64,000 bases of DNA. It comes from Liolophura sinensis. Its lineage: Eukaryota; Mollusca; Polyplacophora; Chitonida; Chitonidae. The stretch's first letter is position 1; each line of letters starts with the position of its first letter. The position numbers and the translations under genes are program-made. The DNA lies in NCBI RefSeq assembly GCF_032854445.1, contig NC_088306.1, forward strand, positions 2,103,873 through 2,167,872. The letters run 5' to 3'. This document shows positions 11,140 through 22,393 of this stretch, piece after piece. A model generated the notes under the pieces. The model searched no databases. It was not told the origin of the DNA and saw only the letters and a program-made list of their open reading frames with translations.

Positions 11140-12110
11140 GAATTCTTTTCACTCAGACATATTGTGACAGATTAATGGTTTTAAGTGTATAAATATTTAC
11201 TTGGTTACGTGCTATAGGACACTCAGGGTTCTGATTCCGGGACAGCGAAGCGATCTTAGACTTAGGTCAAAATTTCAATCATTAAATTTGGTATGTTCCT
11301 TTCCTTTATTTTAGCACAAAATTTTTATACACTTACAAAGATTTTACATTGTCAAGCAATATTTTAACCCTGCTGAGTAAGAAATAATAATTTAAAAGCG
11401 ATTTGAAAGCCTATTAAAGATCGCTTCGTGGACCCGAGATCAGGCTTTTGTTAACTGTATGACTCCGTCATTGTCGTACTGATAAACCTTTTCCCAACCG
11501 TCTTTTTGTGTATTACTACGAGGAGTCCGGACTCCTCAGTCAAATTGACAAAGTTACAAAATTTACAAAATAGTATATGATAAGAATAAATCATCAAACA
11601 TTAAATAAAAATTAAATTAATTTTTTTAAATAGATGTGCACAGGTATGTACGACGAATGAATAATACTTACTAATGTAAATCTAGTTTGGAGTAGAATTA
11701 CATACAGTTCGTGAAGGCCACTAGCTTTCCACCTGTATGACATATGTCACACGTGGAAAAGTTCTTCAGTGTAACGTATCAAGTTAGGTGGTTTACACCG
11801 GACATTCCGCCTCCTCCACCTATACTATATACGCTCCGCCTTCGTGTGTACGTGTATGGCGTGAAACAAAACTATTAGGAAATGTACAAATGTACTCAGA
11901 AACAGATAAATCAACAAAAAATGTATTCTTGTAAATGCGAAACAACGGTTCAATCCTGAGTTTGGCAAATTTTACAACCCAAAAACTTGATATTTTCCTA
12001 GAGCCATTTCCAATAAATCCTTTCCTGTACGTGCTTAAGTCGATTTTAAAATCTCGTCATAATGCCTATGATGAAATTGTAAGGCATTTGTCTTATATTG
12101 ACAATTAAGA
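11140..12110. other. Intergenic, nothing recognised
   Basis: AT-rich sequence without exons, SINEs or arrays that I can identify. Confidence 0.5.
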
Positions 12111-12224
12111 GGCTTTCTAGGGTCCAATATAAGCACTTCGGTCATACTCTACATTCTGCCCGAAGTAAGAAATGGCCGCTTGGAATTAGCCCTTAAGTCG
12201 CATTCTAAATTCTGCTTGAATTTC

Positions 12225-12412
12225 TTTATTAATTAATTAACTAATTTATTTATTGATTTATTGATTTATTTATTTGATTGGTGTTTTGCGCCGTAGTCAA
12301 GAATATTTCACATTTCGAGGGCCGGTCATTACGATGGAGGAAGCCGGGCAGAACCCAGGGAAAACCCACGACCATCCGCACGTTGATGACAGACCTTCCC
12401 ACGTACAAGTCA
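12225..12412 (-). mobile_element. Common SINE, 3' half
   Basis: On the minus strand: GTACGTGGGAAGGTCTGTCA, then CGTGGGTTTTCCCTGGGTTC, a damaged 3' domain and an ATAAATAAAT tail. Confidence 0.8.
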
Positions 12413-12695
12413 GAAATAACTTTGTGGAATCGGCCTGCAAGTCGAATTTTAAATTCTGCCTGAAGTCAGAAATAACTTTGTGGAATCGGCCTTAAGTCGT
12501 ACTGTAGATTCTGTCTGAAGTCAGAAACAGCTTTGTGGGAATCTGACGCAGGATATTGCGCTTAGTGCATGAGGCGTTTTGACTGATGTGCTCGGCGTAG
12601 TGTTCAGGCGTCATGACTGATGTCCTCAGAGCATAGCGTTTAGACGCCATGACTGATGTTCTCGGCGTAGCAGTTTAGTGAGGCTGCAGCATGAT
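12405..12695. repeat. Two short tandem arrays
   Basis: First, about 2-3 units of some 58 bp around AGTCAGAAATAACTTTGTGG and AATCGGCCT (a further relic lies near 12150-12230). Next, about three units of some 45 bp around CATGACTGATGT and CTCGGCGTAG (12570-12690). Confidence 0.6.
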
Positions 12696-13708
12696 GTTAG
12701 CATTTAGACAAGCCTGTTACAGGGAGACGTTGTCACGATAGGGCCAGAAGTATTGATGAAAGCGACGTTAAGCTTCGAGGAAATAAACAAAACTGACACA
12801 GAACTGATTCACTGACTGACTGATTGAGTGGCTGATTGACTGCCCTTTGTCAGTTTTGTGGGTGGAACACACCGGAGTACTGGGGGTAAACCACCAACCT
12901 TTGGCAAGATGTTGACGAACTTCTCCACACGTGTGACTTACTGGCACGCCGTGTTCATTTAGCGGCCGACAGATAGACTTTATCGAGCGTGCGACTGCAC
13001 AATGATCCAGATGAACGTCTTCCACCCTTTATTGTCACTAAGTCCCTATCATATACGCAAATGTAATGAGAGCGCGGGAACCTGGACATTGCCTGCGCGG
13101 TGTCTACACACGTCTGGCAATTATGTGTGAAATCCGACTCCATCATCCTCTTGCTGCGCAAGTTTATTATCGACTTAAAAGCGTCTAGAACACAATGACC
13201 TTTCAGTGTTATAGCCCATTCCCACACTCCTCATTTTCCACCAAGGGGCCCCTTATTTGTATTAAACATTGACTCAAACTGCTTACCATGCATGCTCAGC
13301 TATCAACACCCGCCTCACGCCTCTGTTGTTGCAAGCAGACCACGGACTATAAGCTCGAACTGTGGCAAGACGACAAGTCATAGAAAACTGTTCGCTTATT
13401 GTACGCTTTCAGTCCAAACAGACCCATTAAAGCATTTGATATGCATGGACGATGAAAATAGATACGCTCAAGAACATAGCGATGGGCAGTAATGTAACGT
13501 TAAGTAAACAAGACCGCGATTCTCGCTCGAGGTTTAAAGGTCAGCGATGCTTAGTGGAAGTGGTTTAGGACTTGGCAATCGGATGTCAAGGAGATTTTAT
13601 TTTCTAGCATGAGTTAATAGCAAGAATTGGAAAATGTTAATCATGGAACACATCTGAAGTATAGCCTTAATAGGCTTCAGCCGATTATCAAAGACATCGA
13701 TATCTAAA

Positions 13709-14440
13709 ACTTATAGCATGGAGCAGTAAGGACAGTGTAATAATTGGCAAATATTCACACGTAATAGGTGAAATATGGTCTCGTCAATTTGACTCGATTG
13801 GGTTTCATTATATATAACTCTTTTTGAAGATGCTTTAAAAGTAGCAACTTAGACTCCATCTTGCACCATGACTAAAGTAGAACGAAATATCAAAAGAATA
13901 AATTGGTATTATATGTAATTCATTCAATGTGGCTGGTCTAGAATTAGAGCCATTCTAAGACATTCTGTCACCATGTCGTCACTGCTCTGGTTTTGTCCTC
14001 TGAGCTGTAACCTTTGACATTAGAATGTGACACTGTTATAAAACCTGGGCAATAAATTGTTGGAGTAAAATTTTTGACACCAAAAAAGTTAAAGCTTTTG
14101 GAGGAATATATTTGATGTGTTATACCATAACTAGAGAAGAAGTCAGATGCACATTGGCAGAATTACAGTACAAAGAGGTATGTAAGTACCCGTGCGTGTA
14201 AATGCATAAATAGTAGCAATTTAGCCCCTTGGCTTAAGCAGAATTAGGGAAAAAATATGCAGGGATGTTAATTAAAATATATTAGACGTCACTGATCTAG
14301 AATTACTCAAGATGCTGTGTTGTCATCACATTTAACATACGATAGCATTAAAACAATGCAAAGGGACCAGGCCTCGGTGATGCTCAGTCCACCGACAGAC
14401 TCCTGGTTTATGAAGGAATACAGTAAGACACAATTGAGAG
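13709..14440 (+). repeat. Family-R copies, both orientations
   Basis: A plus-strand left part at 13709-13830 (TTATAGCATGGAG, GGCAAATATTCACACGTAAT), a minus-strand piece at about 13960-14015 (reverse complement of the core), and a plus-strand right part at 14195-14440 (TGCATAAATAGTAGCAATTT, GGCTTAAGCAGAATTAGGG, CAAAGGGACCAGGCCTCGG). The opposed copies could form a fold-back. Confidence 0.65.
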
Positions 14441-14624
14441 AGCTAGTCAGTAATTCTCCAATGGCCCGTTGTTTACTTCGCATCCTTCCAACAACTGCAA
14501 AATGAACGTCATTGTATAAATAAAACATTTTCGAAGCCATTATAACCAACATTTAGATGCTGGTCACACATAACTATTGAAAAAGGCAATTGTTGTCTTC
14601 TAACTGCATGTTCATGACAACACC

Positions 14625-14710
14625 CCTCAGGACAGTAACTCACCAAAGGTCTGTGGTTTAATCGGGGCACTCCGGTTTCCTCCAGTCACTTAACTAATAA
14701 AACGTCATGG
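14625..14710 (+). mobile_element. Fragment of a third SINE family
   Basis: GTAACTCACCAAAGGTCTGT, GGTTTAATCGGGGCACTCCG and GTTTCCTCCAGT match the body of the SINE at 23340-23690. Confidence 0.5.
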
Positions 14711-14734
14711 TACAACTAATAACTCTCTTGTGGT

Positions 14735-15445
14735 TTATACACCTAGCCGAACAAGCAGCGACGACAGTTGATAACTCTCTTTTGGCCACACATAACTGAA
14801 GTAGCGACGACAATCTCATATAACTTGTGGTTTATAACCTAGCTTACCCAGCAACGACGACAGTCGATAACTCTCGTTTGGCCACACATAACTGAAGTAG
14901 CGACGACAATCTCATATAACTTGTGGTTTATAACCTAGCTTACCCAGCAACGACAACAGTCGATAACTCTCGTTTGGCCACACATAACTGAAGTAGCGAC
15001 GACAATCTCATATAACTTGTGGTTTATAACCTAGCTTACCCAGCAACGACAACAGTCGATAACTCTCGTTTGGCCACACATAACTGAAGTAGCGACGACA
15101 ATCTCATATAACTTGTGGTTTATAACCTAGCTTACCCAGCAACGACGACAGTCGATAACTCTCTTTTGGCCACACATAACTGAAGCAGCGACGACAACCT
15201 TTATACCTTCTGGTTTATACACCTAGTCGACCAAGCAACGACGACAGTCGATAACTCTCTTTTGGCCACACATAACTGAAGCAGCGACGACAATCTCATG
15301 TAGCTTCTGGTTTATATACCTAACCGACCAAACAATGACGACAGTCGATAACTCTCTTTTGGCCACACATAACTGAAGCAGCGACGACAATCTTTATACC
15401 TTCTGGTTTATACACCTAGTCGACCAAGCAACGACGAGAGTGTGA
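14735..15445. repeat. 96-bp satellite, about 7 units
   Basis: Units read ACATAACTGAAGTAGCGACG, ACAATCTCATATAACTTGTG, GTTTATAACCTAGCTTACCC, AGCAACGACGACAGTCGATA, ACTCTCGTTTGGCC. Each unit holds two copies of a GCGACGACA/AACGACGACAGT core related to the core of family R and to the next array. Confidence 0.92.
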
Positions 15446-16065
15446 TAAGTTACTTACACGTAGACGGTCTAGGAAATACAACAATGTGATAACTCCGATC
15501 TATATAGTTACACATGGCAGAGGAAGCAGCCACCACAGTATGATATCTCTGGACTACTGAGTTACACATCGCGGACAAAGCACCAACGACAGTGTGATAA
15601 CTCTGTTCTTTGTAGTTACTCATGTCTGGCGAAGCAGCGACGGCAGTGTGATAGTTTTGTTCTATACAGCTACACACGGCGGACGAAGCAGCGACGACAG
15701 GTGTGATAACTTCGTTCTATATAGTTACACCTGGCGGACGAAGCAGCGACCACAGTGTGATAACTCCGTTCTGTATGATTACACCTGGTGGACGAAGGAT
15801 TGACGACAGTGAGATAACTTCGCTCTATATAGTTACACCTGGCGGACGAAGCAGAGACGACAGGTGTGATAACTTCGTTCTATATAGTTACACATGGCGG
15901 ACGAAGCAGCGACCACAGTGTGATAACTCCGTTCTGTATGATTACACATGGCTGACGAAGACAGTGTGATTACTCTAATCGTGCCACACACAGCTGATGA
16001 AGCCGCGCAGACAATGTAATAACTCGTCTGGCTACATATGGCTGATGACACATGCAATAACGACA
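15446..16065. repeat. 55-bp satellite, about 10 units
   Basis: Units read GGCGGACGAAGCAGCGACGA, CAGTGTGATAACTCCGTTCT, ATATAGTTACACAT. It abuts the 96-bp array and shares the GCAGCGACGACAGTGTGATA core. The open frames on both strands are by-products. Confidence 0.92.
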
Positions 16066-16900
16066 GTATTCTTGTTACACATCACTGTTGAAGCAGGAAA
16101 AGTATGTATGTTTAATACGTGGTCTTTCTGCTCATGCTCTTTTCATTTTATTTGACATCATTCACTCTAAGTTTTAATCATGATTAAGGTCCCATTGTAA
16201 AATCTGTGTCGGAAATCGAATAAATTCCAAGGCTCAGTCACACAGTTCTTTGTGATCCTATTATAATGGATTTGTTACGTCACGCAAGCTTCGCCTACAA
16301 GTTCACCTCTTGTACAATTTTCTCTCCACGTCCGATGTACGACATGCCCCGCAGTGTCCATAACAATGGACTCCACCTCTGATGTTAACTCGCTAATCTT
16401 AATCACGTATTTGTTACTGCCCCCTAGGTTTTGTCTTCTCGTGATTTAACACGAGACTTTCCTTGACTTACGTGACTTTTACTCTCTCCCACTCAACAGC
16501 ACTTGGGTTCACTGCCAGGAGAACATGAACAGACTATTAGTTACATTGACAGTAAAGAGAATGGGGCTGAATAAGGTTTTCCTCTTACAGGCTCCAGTCC
16601 TCACCACAAGAAAATATTAAGTGAGATGAATCAGTGCAGAGATAACTAAACAAGATTTTGCTCATCAATTAAAGGCTTACAATCAACATTTCACTGAAGA
16701 ATTAAACATTGGAATTGAAATGTTTTGCTCAACCATTTCACAATGGAACTGAATGGAAGCAAGTTTTGCTGAGGAAATGACGGATGAAAATAAAATGGCA
16801 TTTTTCCGAAATGAATTGACGTTTTTGGAAGAAATGAATGCTGAAAATGAATCGACGTTTAGCTGAACTAAATCTGTATCACCAATGACTAGAATCTCCA

Positions 16901-17430
16901 TCTGAAATCAAGAAGTATGTGGTGGGAAAGAAAGTCTAAATTCTTCGAATGCCATTCTAAGTCATTCATAAGGCATTGAATAAATCTGCGTTCACGTGAT
17001 ACTCGATCTGAAATCAAGAAGTATATGGTGGGAAAGAAAGTCTAAATTCTTCGAATGCCATTGTAAGTCATTCATAAGGCATTGAATAAATCTGCGTTCA
17101 CGTGATACTCGATCTGAAATCAAGAAGTATATGGTGGGAAAGAAAGTCTAAATTCTCCGAATGCCATTGTAAGTCATTCATAAGGCATTGAATAAATCTG
17201 CGTTCACGTGATACTCGATCTGAAATCAAAAAGTATATGGTGGGAAAGAAAGTCTAAATTCTTCGAATACCATTCTAAGTCATTCACAAGGCATTGAATA
17301 AATCTGCCTTCACGTGATACTCGATCTGAAATCAAGAAGTATGTGGTGGGAAAGAAAGTCTAAATTCTTCGAATGCCATTGTAAGTCATTCATAAAGCAT
17401 TGAATAAATCTGCGCTCACGTGATACGTTT
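16901..17430. repeat. 106-bp satellite, five units
   Basis: Units begin TCTGAAATCAAGAAGTATAT and end GCGTTCACGTGATACTCGA. They are highly alike, so the array is young or homogenised. Every unit carries a perfect TCACGTGA palindrome (an E-box). It lies about 550 bp upstream of the TATA box assigned to the VWD gene. Confidence 0.95.
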
Positions 17431-17980
17431 TTGATGTGAATGCAGCTTTATATATGTATTTGAAGGAGCTGAAGTCGATTGAATCGACGTTTAAGATTTT
17501 GGAGGGATGGCTAGATTTGAAAAGATAATCGTGTGTTATATTCAGGTATATTCCGATAAATATCAATGTAATTTGTTCTTCGTTGCTGAGTGCAATATTT
17601 GTGTAAATTTAACTAAATAGCTGATTCATTGCTACATATGTCACGGCGGATTCACGTACATAAAACCTTTACCGTAGAAAATTCAAGTATGTCATTAAAT
17701 ACTGCCAAAGATTGATTTTGTAATCAACATTAAATGCACTCAAACTGGAAACAAAGGCGAGAAGAAACTTCGTGAACTTCTGGACTAGACAGAGACAGGT
17801 GGGCGGTTCCGTTGTTTTTCTCTAAGAGATAAACGCCCATGAGTGGGAAGGACCTCATTGTTCTCGTTATGTTAGAAACCGATGGACAGCAGCCACAAGT
17901 ACGTGCTAGGTACTGAGACAACCACACCTTTAATTAGCAACTGATTAACATATGAATTTCTGTAACGTAGAACAGCCGGA

Positions 17981-18072
17981 TATATAAGAGTGTATACGAG
18001 CAGAAAGTAACGTCGCTCGTGAAAGACGAATTATCCCCGGCCTCATCGCTTAGATCAGCCGTCACACTGCAG
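17981..18072 (+). promoter_or_regulatory. TATA promoter and non-coding first exon of the VWD gene
   Basis: TATATAAG at 17981-17988 is a canonical TATA box. Transcription would start near 18010. The following segment ends at a perfect splice donor, CTGCAG/GTAAGA, at 18072. The next plus-strand acceptor that leads to an ATG is TTTCAG at 22384, ten bases before the VWD gene start. I infer that 18010-18072 is its 5' untranslated exon. Confidence 0.5.
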
Positions 18073-18334
18073 GTAAGACAGGTTTGTTTTCCCGTGATTT
18101 GCTGGTTATCTTGGCTGTTTTTGAACTATCTGTATACTTTTTTCAAGGATGGTATTTTTCGATATCATTTTATTACTCCCAGTAATAGAAATGATGAACC
18201 AAATGCCCACTTTCTTTCTGGATTCCATTTTCATGGGAGTCGAATTTTTGGCTGTAAACTGATAGACCGATGAGTGGCGTGTCCAGCCAGTATCGCATTC
18301 TCATCGTACCAATGTACATATACGTATGCCTGAA

Positions 18335-18690
18335 TACTTGAGGCTTAACGTCGTGCTTAACAACTTTTCAGTCGTATGACGACGAGAAATCATTATGTTT
18401 GTGTACATACACTGTTTTTTTCTTGTGTCACGGTGAGTCCATATCGCCAAGGTGCTGCCGCCACTGAAGTACCGTGCAGAAGACACCACCTTCACCCAGT
18501 CACATTATACTGACACCGGGTCCACCAGTCACCTTTACTTTCTCCAGCCTCTCAGTGCTGAGCGCCAAGCTAGGCAACATGCAGCAAGTACCATTTTTAA
18601 AGTCTTTGGTATCACCCTACCTGGGTTTGATCCCGGGGTCTCCCGACTTCGAGGCGGACGCTCTAACCATGAGGTCACCGAAGCGGTGTC
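18335..18690 (-). mobile_element. SINE with (CACT)n tail family, near full length
   Basis: Minus-strand head at 18605-18690 (GTTAGAGCGTCCGCC, then GATCAAACCCAGG as B-box) and the other end at GTTAAGCACGACGTTAAGC. The tail repeat is lost. Confidence 0.75.
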
Positions 18691-18694
18691 CAAC

Positions 18695-18800
18695 GAGCAT
18701 TACCTTGTCGTTGAACCAATGAGTTGTTTTCCCAATGAGCATTACTTTCTCATCGAACCAACGAGTTGCCTGTCCAGTGAGAATCACCTCCTCGTCTTAC
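18695..18800. repeat. Short tandem repeat, about 33-35 bp
   Basis: Three to four decayed units around CCAACGAGCATTACCTTGTC and GTTGAACCAATGAGTTG, directly beside the SINE head. Confidence 0.55.
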
Positions 18801-19126
18801 CAAATCAGTTACGCGTGCGATGAATTAATGCGTCGAAACAGACATTCGTATACCAACAGTCAACCAATAAGGACTTTCCAGGTCAATAATCGAAAGGCCA
18901 ATTACCAAAAAGGACGCATAACACAAACCACCAAAGAACTAAAAAAGTATATTAAATACAAAAATGGGACGGAATCATGAAAAGAAAAGTAGTCAACAGT
19001 TTTCAAATGATGTTGGAAAGACGCAAGGTACGCTCTGGGTGACTGAGTGAAGTGAGCATTCAAATGATAGAATATCAGTTCTCGAATTATCGTTTGACGC
19101 AATAACCTTTACGCACGTTTTTGCAG

Positions 19127-20770
19127 TTATATGTTGTGACGTTGATTAAAATCGTCACACGGCACTATGATATTGCTGTCCAAGTAAGGATAATTTGCAA
19201 TGTCAAAATTGACAGTATCCCGCTTGTCGAAAAATCTACGAGAGAGGAAACCGTTTTGGTTTTTGTACAAATATAGATCCAGATAAAAGCTACTATCTGG
19301 AGCGTCTGCGGTATCGTTTAAATCCCGCGAAGGTGGGTAAATATATTTCACAGCCTACGTTATACATGGATTCTTTAAAGCCAGCGGATCATCAATACAT
19401 CGTTTAGTGAATGAGAAAGATCAAGCCTGGTGACCATAACTCTTTAAAATTTTCTGAGTATAGTCGTATTCATATGAGAACAGGTATAGGTAGGCCAAAA
19501 GGTGGGGTTGGGGGGCACAATTTGTACCAATCGGAATACCTATACACCGTTGATATATGGTTTCCCGAATTTCACATAGATGCTATAGATGGCAACCATT
19601 GCATGTTGTGGAACTGAGGAAGGCTTTTTTGCCTTTGACATTAATGTAGCGATGACGGGTTTTATTAAACACCAAAACAATTAACGATGAAATTGTAACT
19701 ATTAAATTCGCGTTAAGAAGTGTAGTTTACAGAGTGGAGAAATCCACTCTGTAAACTTTTTTTTTTTTGCAATTGCACAACTGTACTTGTTCTTGAAGTG
19801 CTTTCGTTAAGAAAGTTGATACAAGTTTGGTGGTACAGCTTTTTGACCCGGCAATAAAGCGAGCTTTGTATGGGGATTTATGCATTTTTGGAATCTAGTA
19901 AAGTTGTGGTAAGGCGGTGTGACGGGGAGGTATTGGAAAACTCCTGTGTTTGAGAAAGGACTAATGTTTCTTAAATAGTTCCTCCAGAATATAGGTTGTC
20001 ATGGAATATGTTGATGTTGCGGCAGTTGTCGTGATATTAAGCTCCTCCACAAGAACCTGGTATTAACAGTTCTTCCAGACAAATACAATATTATTAGAGG
20101 CCTGGTCCGCAGGAACAATGACGAAGGCGGTTAAGTACCTTTTCGCACGGTAGGATCCTTCAGAACTTGCTTGACTGTCACATGAGCATTAGCATTGATG
20201 TGGTGGACAATCGTTGTCTCAATTTGCTCAAGCAAAGTATCGAGGACTGAAAGTTCTGCCTCCCCACGTCTAGACCAGATTTATTGCAAATTTTCCAGCG
20301 CTGAAAGGACTATCTTATTAGCTGTCATATTTATCTTTATCGGCTCTCTATACTTTGCACTTCTCACCAAAAGAATTCGTAGATCATCGCTGTTTACAAT
20401 ATAAAGGTTACCCGTAATCACATGTTGACATGGATTGTAAATGAAGTCTGACGATTCACAGTCACAAATGTATCTACCAGATGTATAAACAAACATCTTA
20501 AAATCTTTAATTGCTTTCGTGTAATCAAATATCTTGGATGCCATTAATTTTGTATACTGGTAGGAAATGCATAGGGGCTCTCGCATGTTGAAATGATTGC
20601 AAACCTCTCGATCATTTAAAATCCGTAGTACGTTTATTAAATCAAGACCCCTATCTAGGTACTTAAATTTTAGGAACAGTCTATTTTTAGCAGTATGGAC
20701 TGGCCTGACTGGATGATAAAGTCAAAAATAGGATATGTCTTGACATCCATGGGTGTTATGGGCTGGTACA
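19127..20770 (-). mobile_element. Broken Penelope-like retroelement (fossil)
   Basis: The minus strand carries pieces of a retroelement polyprotein common in molluscs and cnidarians. An N-terminal part at 20281-20770 has KIFDYTKAIKDF, ICDCESS, HVITGNL and KYREP-type motifs. A piece at about 20040-20280 contains FVIVPADQASN. A C-terminal reverse-transcriptase part at about 19130-19330 has DKRDTVNFDIANYPYLDSNI. Most of the catalytic core is missing and the copy is disrupted several times, so it is an inactive fossil. I assign it to Penelope-like elements from memory of the family motifs. It lies antisense in intron 1 of the VWD gene. Confidence 0.7.
19724..19768 (+). other. Perfect 15-bp hairpin with GAAA loop and T-run
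   Basis: AGTTTACAGAGTGGA (19724-19738), loop GAAA, then the exact reverse complement (19743-19757), running into about 12 T. It resembles a Pol III-style stem plus terminator, but no A/B boxes are seen just upstream. It sits between the fossil pieces. Confidence 0.6.
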
Positions 20771-21059
20771 GAAAATGTAGAAGGGAATGTTACCTTTGTA
20801 CCTATTTCACTCAATATTTTAAGAGGAAGTGTATATAATACTGTACGTAGAGCGTGCATGCTGTTTGCTGTTTTAGAGAAACCTACCACATAGCTGCCAG
20901 TTATGTTGCTATCAATCGACGCGAGAAACTTCACCCTCGCATGGTTGCGTTGATGGCTCTTAAACAGTTGTGTTATATTAGAATCGTGTGGTTGACTAGA
21001 TGTTACATTGCCATTCCCCATAACATTGTCATTTAAGCCATAAGGCAAAACTGAACCAA

Positions 21060-22380
21060 GATAAAATGAAAAGTCACCTTACAAGGCGTTGCGCAAATTA
21101 CAAAAAGCAAGAGAAACGTCAGTATATCATGAGCAGCCCACATTTTGTCTATATTTCATAGACGTTATTAGATGAATATTCAATTGTCCTGTATATTTAC
21201 ATGTAAGATTTGAAAGGCCTTCAGCTGGTTGATAACAGTATCTACATGCCCAGTTTATATGCCCAGCTGCGTACTTTTATTTACACGCATTATTACCATG
21301 AGTTAAGGTAGATTAGCTCAGGTAAGTAAACGTTCGTGTCATTCCTAAACCTCTGATTTACAAGTCTGAAAACTACAATGTCAGAGCAAACCTTTGATCA
21401 GATATTTAGACTTTCCATCTATAATACTGGTAATTAAATGTTCTGCTAAATAGTAAGATTAAGGGATAAATTATTCCGTAATACTCTTTGCAGAATGTAA
21501 ATGTCTACTTTGATGTTATACAAAACAAAACAAAAAAAAAACACTGTTATGAAATGTATGTCAGACGAAATAATTTTTCATCAAATTTTTACAACTTAGT
21601 AAATTGCTTTTAAAACTCATAAATGCTGTCTTCTAACAACTACATTAAAATGTACAAACTTGCTTGAACAGAGCCATTCAGTAATTAAAACCACGATGCA
21701 ATTAAAATATCAAAATAAGGAGCAAGGTATTGATTAAACATCCATGGCACCCGCTGACAGACAAATAAGAGTGCGAATGTCCCTCTGACAGAATCAAAAT
21801 TCTTCATCATTCCTTTGTTTTTTTGGGGGGGGGGGGAGGGGGTGAGGTCATGGAAAGAAAGTGTGCCATTTAGAATTACCATCTGGATATTTAGACCTGA
21901 AGTCAACAGTTATTTGTCAACACAACCGGGATGGAATGCCCTGAAACGTTACTCAACATAAACTTTATGTCTTCTGTTCTTTCTGAAATCTGCTGATGCA
22001 GTCCCTCTAGCACCTGTAATTCACCCCTGTCCCAACCCAGAGAGTGCTAAAATATCATCTTTGATCAACAAATTTGTCATTATGTTTTAAAAGATTAGAA
22101 CTAGTGAAGTATTCCTAAAGGTAAACACTCTGTGTCTGAGTTGACTGGAGGTTCGGATGATGCTGTTAGTGTATGACTGTTGGTAATATATTAGTTAGCA
22201 CATTGAATGATAAGTATGTTTATTAAAGGGGGCATAACCCGCACAAAGCTACCCATCGGCGAGGGCTATCATTTCAAGACATGAACAAAAGTCCTGTACC
22301 GACTTATAAATATGGAGGAGATTTGGCCACCCAGTGTGATTTTGGGCCTTGGCCCATGGACTATACTGCAATATTTCCTT
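21060..22380. other. VWD gene intron 1, right part; nothing recognised
   Basis: AT-rich sequence with a G-run at 21820-21837 and no exon or repeat that I can name. Confidence 0.45.
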
Positions 22381-22393
22381 TCAGGGCTTCAGC

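Noticed and set aside
12955-13227. 90-codon minus-strand frame between repeats
   Set aside because: No domain or splice support; overlapping frames of equal length exist.
14735-17430. Regularly spaced repeats that could suggest a CRISPR array
   Set aside because: Units are contiguous tandem copies without unique spacers, in a eukaryotic genome.
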